Below, piece after piece: positions 1-7,041 of a stretch of 55,411 nt of DNA. Positions within the stretch are counted from its first letter, which is position 1. Each line of letters begins with the position of its first letter. Both the position numbers and the translations under genes were made by a program. The notes below the pieces were generated by a model. The model searched no databases and was not told the origin of the DNA. It was given only the letters and a program-made list of their open reading frames with translations. The DNA comes from Bacteroidales bacterium UBA1745. GTDB taxonomy: Bacteria; Bacteroidota; Bacteroidia; Bacteroidales; UBA932. Location: contig DCHT01000058.1 in assembly GCA_002314885.1 (NCBI GenBank), forward strand, positions 1-55,411, in the 5' to 3' direction.

Positions 1-803
1 GTGATCATTTCGTCGATGAACGGCACGAGCCTCTCACGGATGAGGTCTGCCTTAGGATTTGAGAAGGAATCGAAGACGAAGGCGTCAGCCTCCACGTCCT
101 GGAGCACTGCGGAGAAGTATTCCTGGAGGAGACAGCGGCCGCTGCAGCCGAGGGAGAGCATCTGCAGTCCGGTGTGGCGGCTGAACTGTGCCGGATAAGC
201 CATACCCGGACGGGAGGTGCTGGAGCCGTGCGTGTAGGATGAGCCCCAGATTGCGATGCGGTGACGGAAAGGATTCTCGAGGGCCTCGATGCTGGAGCCT
301 TCGTCCACTCCGATCTTGATGGACTTCTCCTCGCTGTAGAGAGGGAAGTAGAGGAGGCACTCGTGCTCGCTGCCATCCATATTCTCCACTATCTTGAAAG
401 GCTTGTCGAGTCTGTCGCGGCCTGCAGCGCCCGCACCTGCATAGATCCATTCGCCGTCCTTCTTTATATAAAGGTTATAGCCGCGGCCTGAGTAGCCGTT
501 GGTATTGTCCGGCCAGCTGACCTCGCCGTATTCGGTGAGTATGCTGATGCTGGTGGAGTTGGTCTTGAAGGCGCAGGACATTCCGGAGGTCATACGGCAC
601 TGGAAGTTCTCGGTCTTGGTGAAGCCCTTGTAGGTGGTGGTGTCCACGCGGTGATAGACGCTGGCGGTCTTGCCAGGCATCAGCTTGCCCACAATGGTGA
701 GGTCGGAGGCTTCGGTGTAGACGTACTTGACATTTTTCGGGGTCTGTGCTGCGGCGCTCACGCAGAGGGCTGCTGCAACTGCAATCAGAGCAATTTTCTT
801 CAT
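1..803 (-). CDS. SGNH/GDSL-type esterase, C-terminus cut by window edge
   Basis: The minus-strand frame from ATG at 803 stays open to base 1, giving 267 codons without a stop, so the C-terminus lies outside the window. It begins with a signal peptide (MKKIALIAVAAALCVSAAAQ). An N-terminal beta domain of about 170 residues follows, with a motif reading EASDLTIVGK. Then comes a hydrolase part whose Ser block is IAIWGSSYTHGSS and whose later blocks are LGCSGR and FVFDSFSNP. This layout fits the two-domain secreted SGNH hydrolases common in Bacteroidetes, which are usually carbohydrate deacetylases or esterases; the substrate is unknown. The catalytic Asp/His block near the C-terminus cannot be seen. 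The gene starts 15 bp after the GH89 stop on the same strand, so the two are probably co-transcribed and may act on the same N-acetylated or esterified glycan (inference). Confidence 0.82.
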   Translation of the reverse strand, partial: MKKIALIAVAAALCVSAAAQTPKNVKYVYTEASDLTIVGKLMPGKTASVYHRVDTTTYKGFTKTENFQCRMTSGMSCAFKTNSTSISILTEYGEVSWPDNTNGYSGRGYNLYIKKDGEWIYAGAGAAGRDRLDKPFKIVENMDGSEHECLLYFPLYSEEKSIKIGVDEGSSIEALENPFRHRIAIWGSSYTHGSSTSRPGMAYPAQFSRHTGLQMLSLGCSGRCLLQEYFSAVLQDVEADAFVFDSFSNPKADLIRERLVPFIDEMI

Positions 804-818
804 ATTATAGCTGTTTGT

Positions 819-3050
819 TTATTTTCCAAAGGATGAAATCATAGCTTCATATTTCTCATACATTTCCTTGCTCAGGCCGTATGGGTCGCCCTGAGGCTTG
901 GAGCAGAAACTGATTTCCTGCTCGGCCCAGTCCCATTCGAAGTCCTCGCTCCAGGCCTTGAAGGCGTCTTCGTCGAAGTCCTGCTCAGGGGCGGCGGCCT
1001 CCAGGGCGTCGAGGAACTTCTCCCAGCGAGGGGCGTAGTAGGTGCCTATCAGGCCGTTCCATTCCCTGTTGGCGTAGTCCACGAGCACCTTGCCCTTAGG
1101 GCCCCAGGTGGAGAGTATGCGGCGGGCGTCGCCCTCGAAATAGGCTTTTTCGGCTTCGTCAATGCCCCAGCTGCGGGCGTCTTCCACCCATTTGCCCAGG
1201 AGGAAGAAGGAGTCGGCGGCCACGAGGCGGTCGAGGTCGGCGAGTATCTCGCTCATAATGGCGTGGTCGGCCCTGATGGTCTCGGCGTCACCTTTCTTGT
1301 AGGCCTTCAGCACCTCGATGTAGAGCTCCGTGAAATGGTTGCTCAGGCACTGACGGGCGAAGTTGACGCAGTCGAATTTATAGTCAGGCGTGTCGGAAGG
1401 CTTGGCTGCGAGCAGATATTTCCAGGCCTCCAGAAGAGCCGTGTTCTCGTATTTGGTGTTGCGGCGGGCCCAGCTTGCCCTGGCCTTGAGATTAGGACGG
1501 GAAGTCAGGAGGGAGCCCCTGTCGGCGAGGTACTTGAGCACGTCGTCGAACATTATGTCCCAGGCCTTGCGGTTGTTCTCGTCGGCATATCCCAGATGTC
1601 TGTCGGCCAGCCTTTCGAACCACAGCGAGTCGCTGCAGCTGGTCTCCCAGGCGCGTGAGAGCACGTATTCGTAGGATTCGTTGTTCACGTCCAGGCCCTC
1701 GAGGGTGCAGCCTACGCCCACGCATTCCTCAGGCGCATCTACCATCACTCGGTCGATCTTCGCGCTGACGTCCTTGATGTTGCCGCCTATCGCGCTGCGG
1801 CCGCCGAAGTTGCCCAGATACGACCAGATGAAGTCCTGGCCGTAGAAATTCTGGGTCTGACGGTATATTTCTGCCTTGTCGCAGAAATAGTCGAGCATTA
1901 TCAGGCGACCCTTAGGCACAGGGGTGATATAGGCCTCGATGAGTTCGGGATTCTCCTTCCAGCCTTTGTCGTTGTAGAAGAGCCAGGCCATCTGCAGCCA
2001 AATTGCCTCCGGGTCGGTCTCCGCCATCGCCTCGTAGGTCAGGCGCGCCGCCTCGCTGAGGTAATCGGCCTCCCAGAGCGGCGGATCCACTTCGTTGAAG
2101 AGGTCCACTCCATAGACGTGGCAGTCCTGGCCGTACATTTCCTTCTGCTCCTTCAGGAAGGCCTGCTGAATCTGGCGGTAGAGGGTGTCGGTAGGGTTGA
2201 GATACCAGGCGAAGTCGTCGAGAGGGAAGCCTGCCCAGTCGGAAAGACGGTGCATATCGGCCTCAGGATACACTTCCTTGAGGACGGCGGGCACGTGGCC
2301 TGTGAAGCAGGAAAGGATAGGGGCTATGCCCAGGGATCTTTCGCGGGCGATGATCTGCTTCTGCAGTTCGCATTGGCCGTCGAGCCAGGAATATGGAAGA
2401 GGGGAGTCCCACTTGTCGATATTGGTCATACGGTGCCAGGACAGATATGCCGGGCCCACGAAATACTCGCGTATCTGGTCTTCGCTGAGGCCGAACTGAG
2501 GCCACACCTTCATCCAGACGGATTCCTGTCCGGTGTTGGCGAGGGCCATATTCACTCCGTTGAGCGCCATCCAGTCGATCATTCTCTCCCAGTCCTGCCA
2601 TTTGTACCAGTCCAGGGAGTAGCCGTAGGTGCAGTAGTTGAAGAAGAAGCGGTCCTTGAGGATTGCTTTCCTGGTGACGGTGCTGTCGATCGCAGGCATC
2701 CGGCAAGGCATCTTGGCCTTGTCGCGCACGTAAGGCGTGACGGTGACCTTGCACCAGTCGCGGAGGTAGTCTCCGAGTCCCATTGCGAGGGAATTGGCGT
2801 TGTTGCCGGTGATGACGAGCTTGCCTTTTTCGCTGCTGAGAGTGTAGTAATCCTCGCATCTGCGGCTGCTGTCCGCCTCTGCCTCTGCTATGCGGAAGTC
2901 CGTGTGCCTGGCCAGTTTAGGGGAGATTCGAAGGGCAAGGTTGTATGCCGCCTGGGCCTGTGGTTCATCGTAGGAACGGCAGCAGGATGCGGATATCAGG
3001 AGCGTTGCGCTCATTGCGGATACCGTGAAAATGCGGAGAATTGAACTCAT
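819..3050 (-). CDS. GH89 alpha-N-acetylglucosaminidase (NAGLU-like), exported
   Basis: This 743-aa protein belongs to glycoside hydrolase family 89, which removes terminal alpha-linked N-acetylglucosamine from mucin glycans or heparan-type chains. Family hallmarks are the stretch NYCTYGYSLDWYKWQDWERM, then IDWMALNGVN and NTGQESVW. The proposed acid/base Glu lies in YGVDLFNEVDPP (E320) and the nucleophile in CTLEGLDVNNESYEY (E451), matching the two catalytic glutamates of human NAGLU and CpGH89. The reading frame is open up to 3149. The start at 3050 is preferred because it puts a signal sequence with Cys residues (LLISASCCRS) at the N-terminus, and because a TAnnTTTG box lies just upstream at 3071-3078. 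Length is normal for the family. It heads a minus-strand operon with the SGNH esterase. Family assignment is firm; the natural substrate is not known. Confidence 0.93.
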   Translation of the reverse strand: MSSILRIFTVSAMSATLLISASCCRSYDEPQAQAAYNLALRISPKLARHTDFRIAEAEADSSRRCEDYYTLSSEKGKLVITGNNANSLAMGLGDYLRDWCKVTVTPYVRDKAKMPCRMPAIDSTVTRKAILKDRFFFNYCTYGYSLDWYKWQDWERMIDWMALNGVNMALANTGQESVWMKVWPQFGLSEDQIREYFVGPAYLSWHRMTNIDKWDSPLPYSWLDGQCELQKQIIARERSLGIAPILSCFTGHVPAVLKEVYPEADMHRLSDWAGFPLDDFAWYLNPTDTLYRQIQQAFLKEQKEMYGQDCHVYGVDLFNEVDPPLWEADYLSEAARLTYEAMAETDPEAIWLQMAWLFYNDKGWKENPELIEAYITPVPKGRLIMLDYFCDKAEIYRQTQNFYGQDFIWSYLGNFGGRSAIGGNIKDVSAKIDRVMVDAPEECVGVGCTLEGLDVNNESYEYVLSRAWETSCSDSLWFERLADRHLGYADENNRKAWDIMFDDVLKYLADRGSLLTSRPNLKARASWARRNTKYENTALLEAWKYLLAAKPSDTPDYKFDCVNFARQCLSNHFTELYIEVLKAYKKGDAETIRADHAIMSEILADLDRLVAADSFFLLGKWVEDARSWGIDEAEKAYFEGDARRILSTWGPKGKVLVDYANREWNGLIGTYYAPRWEKFLDALEAAAPEQDFDEDAFKAWSEDFEWDWAEQEISFCSKPQGDPYGLSKEMYEKYEAMISSFGK

Positions 3051-3070
3051 AGATACTGCGATTAGACTTA

Positions 3071-3078
3071 CAAATTTA
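3071..3078 (-). promoter_or_regulatory. -7 box of GH89 promoter (TAAATTTG)
   Basis: On the minus strand the bases read TAAATTTG, a full match to the Bacteroidetes -7 consensus TAnnTTTG, 20 bases ahead of the preferred GH89 start. No convincing -33 TTG was found at the usual distance, so the call rests on the -7 box alone. Confidence 0.5.
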
Positions 3079-3085
3079 ACAAATA

Positions 3086-3118
3086 TTGCCCTAGTGTGTT
3101 CGGATATTCTTAACTTTG
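3086..3118 (+). promoter_or_regulatory. Promoter of MFS transporter gene (TTG / TAACTTTG)
   Basis: TAACTTTG at 3111-3118 matches the TAnnTTTG -7 consensus, with a possible -33 TTG at 3086-3088 (22-bp spacer). It lies 33 bases before the ATG at 3152 and back to back with the GH89 promoter. Confidence 0.6.
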
Positions 3119-3151
3119 TAGGACTGACTGACAAAATCAACACTATCAAAT

Positions 3152-4525
3152 ATGGGATTTCTTAGTTTCTACAAGATGAGCGGACCTTCGGCTGAGAAGG
3201 TGGCTCCGGAGAACGTTGACAAAGTCTGGAAGAGAAAGCGTTTCATGACCTTCCTCGCCGGCACCTTCGGCTACGCTCTCTACTATGTATGCCGCCTTTC
3301 TATGGGCGTGATGAAGCAGCCTCTCATCGATGCCGGCCTTCTGACTGCTACCCAGCTGGGTATCATCGGAGCCTGCCTCTACTGGTGCTATGCAGTGGGC
3401 AAGTTCGTGAACGGCTTCCTCTGCGACAGCTGCAACATCAAGCGCTTTATGGCCACCGGTCTCATCATTTCCGTGGCTATGAACCTCTGTATGGGCGTCC
3501 TCGGTGCTTCCGCAGCCGCAGGTGCCTTCCCAACCGCCGCCCTCTTCGTGGCATTCGCCATTATGTGGGGCATCAACGGCTGGGCTCAGTCAATGGGTGC
3601 GCCTCCTGCAATCATCGGCCTTTCCCGCTGGTTCCCTCTCAAGGTCCGCGGCACATATTACGGCTTCTTCAGCGCTTCCCACAATATCGGTGAGGGCCTT
3701 TCCTTCATCTTCGTGGGCTCCCTCGTGGCTGCCTTCGGATGGAAGTGGGGCTTCTTCGGCGCCGCTCTCGCAGGTGCCCTCGGCGTGGTGCTCATACTTT
3801 TTATGCTCCACGACAATCCTGAGAGCCAGGGTCTCCCTGAGATCGAGGAACTCTCCGGCGAAAGGACTGAGGCCAAGCCAAAGGCAGACGTGGCCGACAC
3901 CAGGAAGATGCAGAAGGCTGTCATCAAGAACCCTGGCGTGTGGATCCTCGCGCTCGCGTCCGCGTTCATGTATATGAGTAGATACGCCATCAACGAGTGG
4001 GGCACCATCTTCCTCCAGGAGGCCAAGGGCTATGACCTGGCAGGCGCTGCCGCCATTATCGGCGTGAACCCTATATTCGGCATCATCGGAACCGTCGTTT
4101 CCGGCTGGCTCTCCGACTTCGTATTCCGCGGCGACCGCAAGTACCCTGCCTTCGTGGCCGGCGTACTCGAGGCAATCGCCCTCGCCCTCTTCCTCTTCGG
4201 CGGACCTGCCAAGTGGGTCAACATCCTCGCTATGGTGCTCTTCGGCATCGCGATCGGCGTGCTCATCTCCTTCCTCGGCGGCCTTATGGCAGTGGACCTC
4301 GTGCCTCGCAAGGCTACCGGTGCCGCTCTCGGCATCGTCGGAATGGCATCCTACGCCGCTGCAGGCCTCCAGAACGTGATCACCGGCGTCCTCCTGGACA
4401 ACCGTCCTCGCCTCGAGAACGGTGCCCACGACTTCAGCCTCGTTTCCTGGTTCTGGCTCGGCGCCGCCATCATTTCCTTCCTGCTTCCTATCCTCAACTG
4501 GAAGCGCAAACAGCAGGAAATCTAG
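3152..4525 (+). CDS. MFS transporter, organophosphate:phosphate antiporter (GlpT/UhpT-like)
   Basis: This 457-aa inner-membrane protein has about 12 hydrophobic segments. It resembles the OPA family (GlpT, UhpT, phosphoglycerate transporters), which exchanges glycerol 3-phosphate, hexose 6-phosphates or similar compounds for phosphate. Features seen include the N-terminal KRKRFMTFLAGTFGYALYYV followed by CRLSMG, typical of the family's first helix, and a charged central loop around residues 230-250 (EELSGERTEAKPKADVADT) that separates the two six-helix halves. The ATG at 3152 follows a -7 box. The gene is transcribed alone: it diverges from GH89 and is followed by palindromes, one with a T tract. 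No sugar-phosphate enzyme lies beside it, so the substrate cannot be named. The family call is good; the exact substrate is open. Confidence 0.83.
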   Translation: MGFLSFYKMSGPSAEKVAPENVDKVWKRKRFMTFLAGTFGYALYYVCRLSMGVMKQPLIDAGLLTATQLGIIGACLYWCYAVGKFVNGFLCDSCNIKRFMATGLIISVAMNLCMGVLGASAAAGAFPTAALFVAFAIMWGINGWAQSMGAPPAIIGLSRWFPLKVRGTYYGFFSASHNIGEGLSFIFVGSLVAAFGWKWGFFGAALAGALGVVLILFMLHDNPESQGLPEIEELSGERTEAKPKADVADTRKMQKAVIKNPGVWILALASAFMYMSRYAINEWGTIFLQEAKGYDLAGAAAIIGVNPIFGIIGTVVSGWLSDFVFRGDRKYPAFVAGVLEAIALALFLFGGPAKWVNILAMVLFGIAIGVLISFLGGLMAVDLVPRKATGAALGIVGMASYAAAGLQNVITGVLLDNRPRLENGAHDFSLVSWFWLGAAIISFLLPILNWKRKQQEI

Positions 4526-4536
4526 CATTTTACTCC

Positions 4537-4652
4537 AACAGTCATCGTTTCGCTGACTGTTAATTCATTTTCGCTCCAACAGTCATCCGTCGCGTGACTG
4601 TTGGGGCTTTTTTTGCGTAACAGTCATCAGTTGCGTGACTGTTGGAAAAAAA
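4537..4652 (+). repeat. Three tandem palindromic repeats, exact 41-bp period
   Basis: Copies begin at 4537, 4578 and 4619, exactly 41 bp apart. Each starts with AACAGTCATC and closes about 16 bases later with the inverted arm TGACTGTT (4554-4561, 4595-4602, 4636-4643). The arms are nearly invariant, while the loop and the 16-base tails differ. Each copy can fold into an 8- to 10-bp stem. No coding sequence lies in 4526-4774. Confidence 0.85.
4576..4614 (+). terminator. Rho-independent terminator after MFS gene
   Basis: The middle palindrome has a perfect 10-bp stem (CCAACAGTCA / TGACTGTTGG, 4576-4585 and 4595-4604), followed within a few bases by a run of T at 4608-4614. This fits an intrinsic terminator for the transporter transcript. 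The first copy lacks a T run and the third is followed by A residues. Confidence 0.7.
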
Positions 4653-4664
4653 AGTGCGAAAAAG

Positions 4665-4695
4665 TTTGGAGATTAAAAAAATGTGTTTACCTTTG
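4665..4695 (+). promoter_or_regulatory. Promoter of ABC/GntR operon (TTTG-N19-TACCTTTG)
   Basis: TTTG at 4665-4668 and TACCTTTG at 4688-4695 are separated by 19 bp, a close match to the Bacteroidetes -33/-7 promoter. The transcript would start near 4700, inside the palindrome at 4698-4719, about 75 bases before the first ATG. Confidence 0.75.
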
Positions 4696-4697
4696 CG

Positions 4698-4719
4698 GTG
4701 TACTAATGCACTAATACAC
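4698..4719 (+). promoter_or_regulatory. Candidate GntR (YtrA-type) operator over the start site
   Basis: The 22-bp imperfect palindrome has outer arms GTGTA and TACAC separated by 12 bases that are themselves roughly symmetrical. It begins 3 bp after the -7 box, so a bound protein would cover the transcription start. The same operon encodes a GntR protein of YtrA type, and YtrA operators in Bacillus have a similar GTGTA/TACAC layout. Autoregulation is inferred. Confidence 0.6.
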
Positions 4720-4774
4720 TACATAGGACAAGAAAGTACAAGGACAAGGATTAATTAAACATAAATATAAAAGT

Positions 4775-5599
4775 ATGATACAGATCAATGATTTAGCGTT
4801 CAGCTATGATAAGAAAGAGGTGCTCAGGAACATCTCTATGAAGCTCGAAGAGGGTAGGGTATATGGCCTCCTCGGAGAGAATGGCGTGGGCAAGACCACT
4901 CTTCTCACCCTGCTTTGCGGACTCAAGAAGCCTCAGACTGGCAGCATCGAGACCGACGGCCGCAAGCCGTTCGACCGCGAACCTGACTTCCTCGCATCTC
5001 AGTACTACCTCGCCGATGAGGTTGCGCCGGTGGCTCTGACTCCGATGGAATATGCGAAGGCGTATGGCAAGTTCTGGAACCGTTTCGACGCCCAGAAGTT
5101 TGCCCAGCTCCTCGAACTGCTCGAGGTGAAGCCTGACCAGAAGATGAACTGTATGTCCGCAGGCCAGCTCAAGAAGACCTACATCTCCTTCGCGATCTCC
5201 TGCCAGACCAAGTACCTCTTTATGGATGAGCCAACCAACGGCCTCGACATCCCTTCCAAGGCTCAGTTCCGCAAGGCTGTGACCGGTTTCACCCGCGAGG
5301 ATTCAGTGATCGTGATCTCCACCCATCAGGTCAAAGACCTCGAGAACGTCATCGACCCTATCATCATCCTTGACACCCGCGACGTGCTCCTGAACGCCTC
5401 CATCGAGGAAATCGAGAAGAAACTCTTCTTCGACTACGGCACCAGCATCGATCCTGAGGCCCTCTACAGCGAAATGGTACCAGGCGGCTGCATCCAGGTG
5501 AAGGTCAACACCACCGGCGAGAGCAGCAAGGTCAACATCGAAGCCCTCTTCAACGCAGTGCACAAGCACAAGGACTTCGTCAAGGAACTCTTCAAATAG
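4775..5599 (+). CDS. ABC transporter ATP-binding protein (YtrB-like)
   Basis: This 274-aa cytoplasmic ATPase has every core ABC motif: Walker A GENGVGKT (residues 34-41), signature MSAGQLKK (about 127-134), Walker B YLFMDEP (D151, E152) and a switch His in ISTHQ. The C-terminal 70 residues are specific to this subgroup and not recognised. It pairs with the membrane protein at 5628 and the GntR regulator at 6473, an arrangement common in Bacteroidetes and like the ytr operon of Firmicutes. Such systems are often linked to cell-envelope stress or antibiotic export, but nothing here identifies the cargo. It is first in its operon, behind a clear promoter and candidate operator. Confidence 0.9.
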   Translation: MIQINDLAFSYDKKEVLRNISMKLEEGRVYGLLGENGVGKTTLLTLLCGLKKPQTGSIETDGRKPFDREPDFLASQYYLADEVAPVALTPMEYAKAYGKFWNRFDAQKFAQLLELLEVKPDQKMNCMSAGQLKKTYISFAISCQTKYLFMDEPTNGLDIPSKAQFRKAVTGFTREDSVIVISTHQVKDLENVIDPIIILDTRDVLLNASIEEIEKKLFFDYGTSIDPEALYSEMVPGGCIQVKVNTTGESSKVNIEALFNAVHKHKDFVKELFK

Positions 5600-5627
5600 G
5601 CAGTTAACCCGATAATACGACAAAGCA

Positions 5628-6470
5628 ATGAACAAACAGATATTCGACATAAAGAGATTCGGCAAGTACTTCTGCACCGAACTCACCACCATCCTCAAGG
5701 CCAATTGGGTCAACCTGCTCGTTATGGTCTGCATAGGCCTCATCGCAGAACTGACCGTCGGTCTCTTCTCCACTATCTTCAGCGGTCACTGGACCGGTAT
5801 GCCTGCTCCAACCAGGTTCGTTCCGTTCGCAGTGTTCCTCGTCCTGATGTCTATGGTGTATCCTGCCAAGTTCTACGGCCACATCACTGACAAGAAGGCC
5901 GGCAGCGCATATCTTATGCTCCCTGCTTCCCGCTTCGAGAAGTTCCTCTCAATGGTACTCAACTGCGCAGTGATCATTCCGTTCGTCAGCATCGCCATCT
6001 TCCTGGGCATCGACGCTCTCATCGCCCTGATCGACCCTACCATCTCCAGCCAGGCCATCTGCTCTACCAGCATCATTCCGGACGGAGTGCTTCAGGATGG
6101 CAAATTCGTAGTAGGAGGCGAGGTACTGCCTATTTCAGCCGCAATGGTGAACCCATTCCTCTATGCTGACGACTTCATCTTCGGCATACTCATCTACCTC
6201 CTCGGCGCCCTCTATTTCAAGAAGAACAAGGTGGCAAAGACCTTCGTGGCCTGTCTGATCGCAGGTTTCGCCCTGAACATCATCACCAGCGTCCTGGCAG
6301 TCTGCTTCGGTGGCTCCTTTATGGATATGGCCCTTACCAGCGACAATATGCCTAAGTTCCTGGAGCACGTACTTGCTCACGTGGGACTCTATGACACCAT
6401 CAACGACACCATCTTCAATGTGGGCATCCTCGCAGTGATCTGGAATCGTATCAGAACTATCAAGCAGTAA
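5628..6470 (+). CDS. ABC-2-like membrane subunit, function unassigned
   Basis: This 280-aa integral membrane protein has about six hydrophobic segments, for example near residues 27-45, 65-80, 105-125, 180-195, 205-230 and 250-272. I recognise no conserved motif beyond the general look of an ABC-2 permease. It starts 28 bp after the ATPase stop and ends 2 bp before the GntR start, so the three are one transcript, and it is the natural membrane partner of the ATPase. The charged stretch YFKKNKVAK (about 198-206) is probably cytoplasmic. Substrate and direction of transport are unknown. Confidence 0.75.
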   Translation: MNKQIFDIKRFGKYFCTELTTILKANWVNLLVMVCIGLIAELTVGLFSTIFSGHWTGMPAPTRFVPFAVFLVLMSMVYPAKFYGHITDKKAGSAYLMLPASRFEKFLSMVLNCAVIIPFVSIAIFLGIDALIALIDPTISSQAICSTSIIPDGVLQDGKFVVGGEVLPISAAMVNPFLYADDFIFGILIYLLGALYFKKNKVAKTFVACLIAGFALNIITSVLAVCFGGSFMDMALTSDNMPKFLEHVLAHVGLYDTINDTIFNVGILAVIWNRIRTIKQ

Positions 6471-6472
6471 TT

Positions 6473-6817
6473 ATGGACTTCAATTCAAACCGACCTATAT
6501 ACCTCCAGATCTGCGACGAGATCTGCGAGAAGATCCTCTCGGAGGCATACGCGCCAGAGGATAGGATACCGTCAGTGAGGGAATACGGAGCCGGCATCGG
6601 GGTGAATCCCAACACCGTGATGCGCAGCTACGAGAAGCTCACCCTCGACGAGATCATCTACAACAAGCGCGGCATCGGCTACTTCGTGAGCGCGGATGCC
6701 AAGGAAAAAGTGCACCAGCAGCAGAAGAAGGACTTCCTCGAGAACGAACTTCCTCTGATCATAAAGAAGATGAAACTTCTGGGCATCGACCCAGCAGAAG
6801 CTTTGAAGGAGGAATAG
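6473..6817 (+). CDS. GntR-family regulator, YtrA subfamily
   Basis: This 114-aa protein is almost entirely one winged helix-turn-helix: DFNSNRPIYLQICDEICEKI at the start, then DRIPSVREYGAGIGVNPNTV and a wing ending in NKRGIGYFV. It has only a short C-terminal helical tail and no large effector domain, which is the mark of the YtrA subfamily. It starts 2 bp after the membrane-protein stop, so it is translated with the ABC genes and probably represses its own operon through the palindrome at 4698-4719. A micro-ORF starts 2 bp after its stop. Confidence 0.9.
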   Translation: MDFNSNRPIYLQICDEICEKILSEAYAPEDRIPSVREYGAGIGVNPNTVMRSYEKLTLDEIIYNKRGIGYFVSADAKEKVHQQQKKDFLENELPLIIKKMKLLGIDPAEALKEE

Positions 6818-6819
6818 TT

Positions 6820-6882
6820 ATGATAACAGCTTTAATCTGCGCTTGTGCTGCGGTGGCGGTCATCGTAAGCACCACGATATGA
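6820..6882 (+). CDS. 20-aa hydrophobic micro-ORF at end of ABC/GntR operon
   Basis: An ATG 2 bp after the GntR stop opens a 20-codon frame encoding MITALICACAAVAVIVSTTI, a single run of hydrophobic residues long enough to cross the membrane. The tight spacing copies that of the operon's other genes, and it ends just before the palindrome at 6886. No family is recognised. It could be a small membrane subunit or modulator of the ABC pair, or a chance ORF; protein-level evidence is lacking. Confidence 0.4.
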   Translation: MITALICACAAVAVIVSTTI

Positions 6883-6885
6883 CAA

Positions 6886-6901
6886 TGGTTCAATTCTGTA
6901 C
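6886..6901 (-). promoter_or_regulatory. Inverted copy of the GTACAnAnnTGAACCA box
   Basis: Read on the minus strand this is GTACAGAATTGAACCA, matching 14 of 16 bases of the forward box at 6948-6963. It lies 46 bp upstream of that box in opposite orientation. It may be a second binding site for the same regulator. No equivalent was seen near operon 2. Confidence 0.45.
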
Positions 6902-6950
6902 AAACAGGGAATCGGGACATACAAAGTCCAGGTTCCCTGTTTGTTTTGTA
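6898..6950 (+). terminator. Hairpin after ABC/GntR operon
   Basis: A 12-bp stem, ACAAACAGGGAA (6900-6911) with TTCCCTGTTTGT (6933-6944), has a 21-base loop and is followed by TTTGT, a weak T tract. It probably ends the ABC/GntR transcript. It is nested between two inverted copies of the box described at 6886-6901 and 6948-6963, so it may also serve regulation. Confidence 0.5.
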
Positions 6951-6963
6951 CAAAAATGAACCA
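6948..6963 (+). promoter_or_regulatory. Candidate activator box of PUL operon 1
   Basis: GTACAAAAATGAACCA is shared with GTACAAATTTGAACCA at 23168-23183 (14 of 16 identical, with further matching TT after it). In both cases the first base lies exactly 56 bp before the TA of the -7 box, and no -33 TTG is present. That is what an activator-dependent promoter pair would look like. The hybrid regulator at 35654 is the obvious candidate protein (inference). Confidence 0.65.
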
Positions 6964-7003
6964 TTATCGGATGATATGGGCCATCTATAAATCATCCGTA
7001 CAA

Positions 7004-7011
7004 TATCTTTG
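7004..7011 (+). promoter_or_regulatory. -7 box of PUL operon 1 (TATCTTTG)
   Basis: A perfect TAnnTTTG match lies 30 bases before the GH88 ATG at 7042. No TTG stands at the -33 position, which fits a promoter that needs an activator. GTACA also occurs immediately upstream (6998-7002). Confidence 0.7.
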
Positions 7012-7041
7012 TGTCACAATCACGAATTAACAACACCGCTC

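Noticed and set aside
2118..3044. Plus-strand open frame of 308 codons opposite GH89
   Set aside because: It lies wholly opposite a firmly identified GH89 gene, has no recognisable domain, and its composition is that of a mirrored high-GC coding strand.
3051..3149. N-terminal extension of GH89 to 3149
   Set aside because: The added 33 residues would run through the -7 box and lack a signal peptide; the start at 3050 gives a normal exported protein.
4537..4652. CRISPR array
   Set aside because: Only three units, the conserved parts are self-complementary arms, the spacers are about 16 bases and two are low-complexity, and no cas gene is near.
6886..6963. Insertion-sequence terminal inverted repeats
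   Set aside because: The arms match a box found alone at 23168, enclose only a hairpin, and no target duplication or transposase is present.
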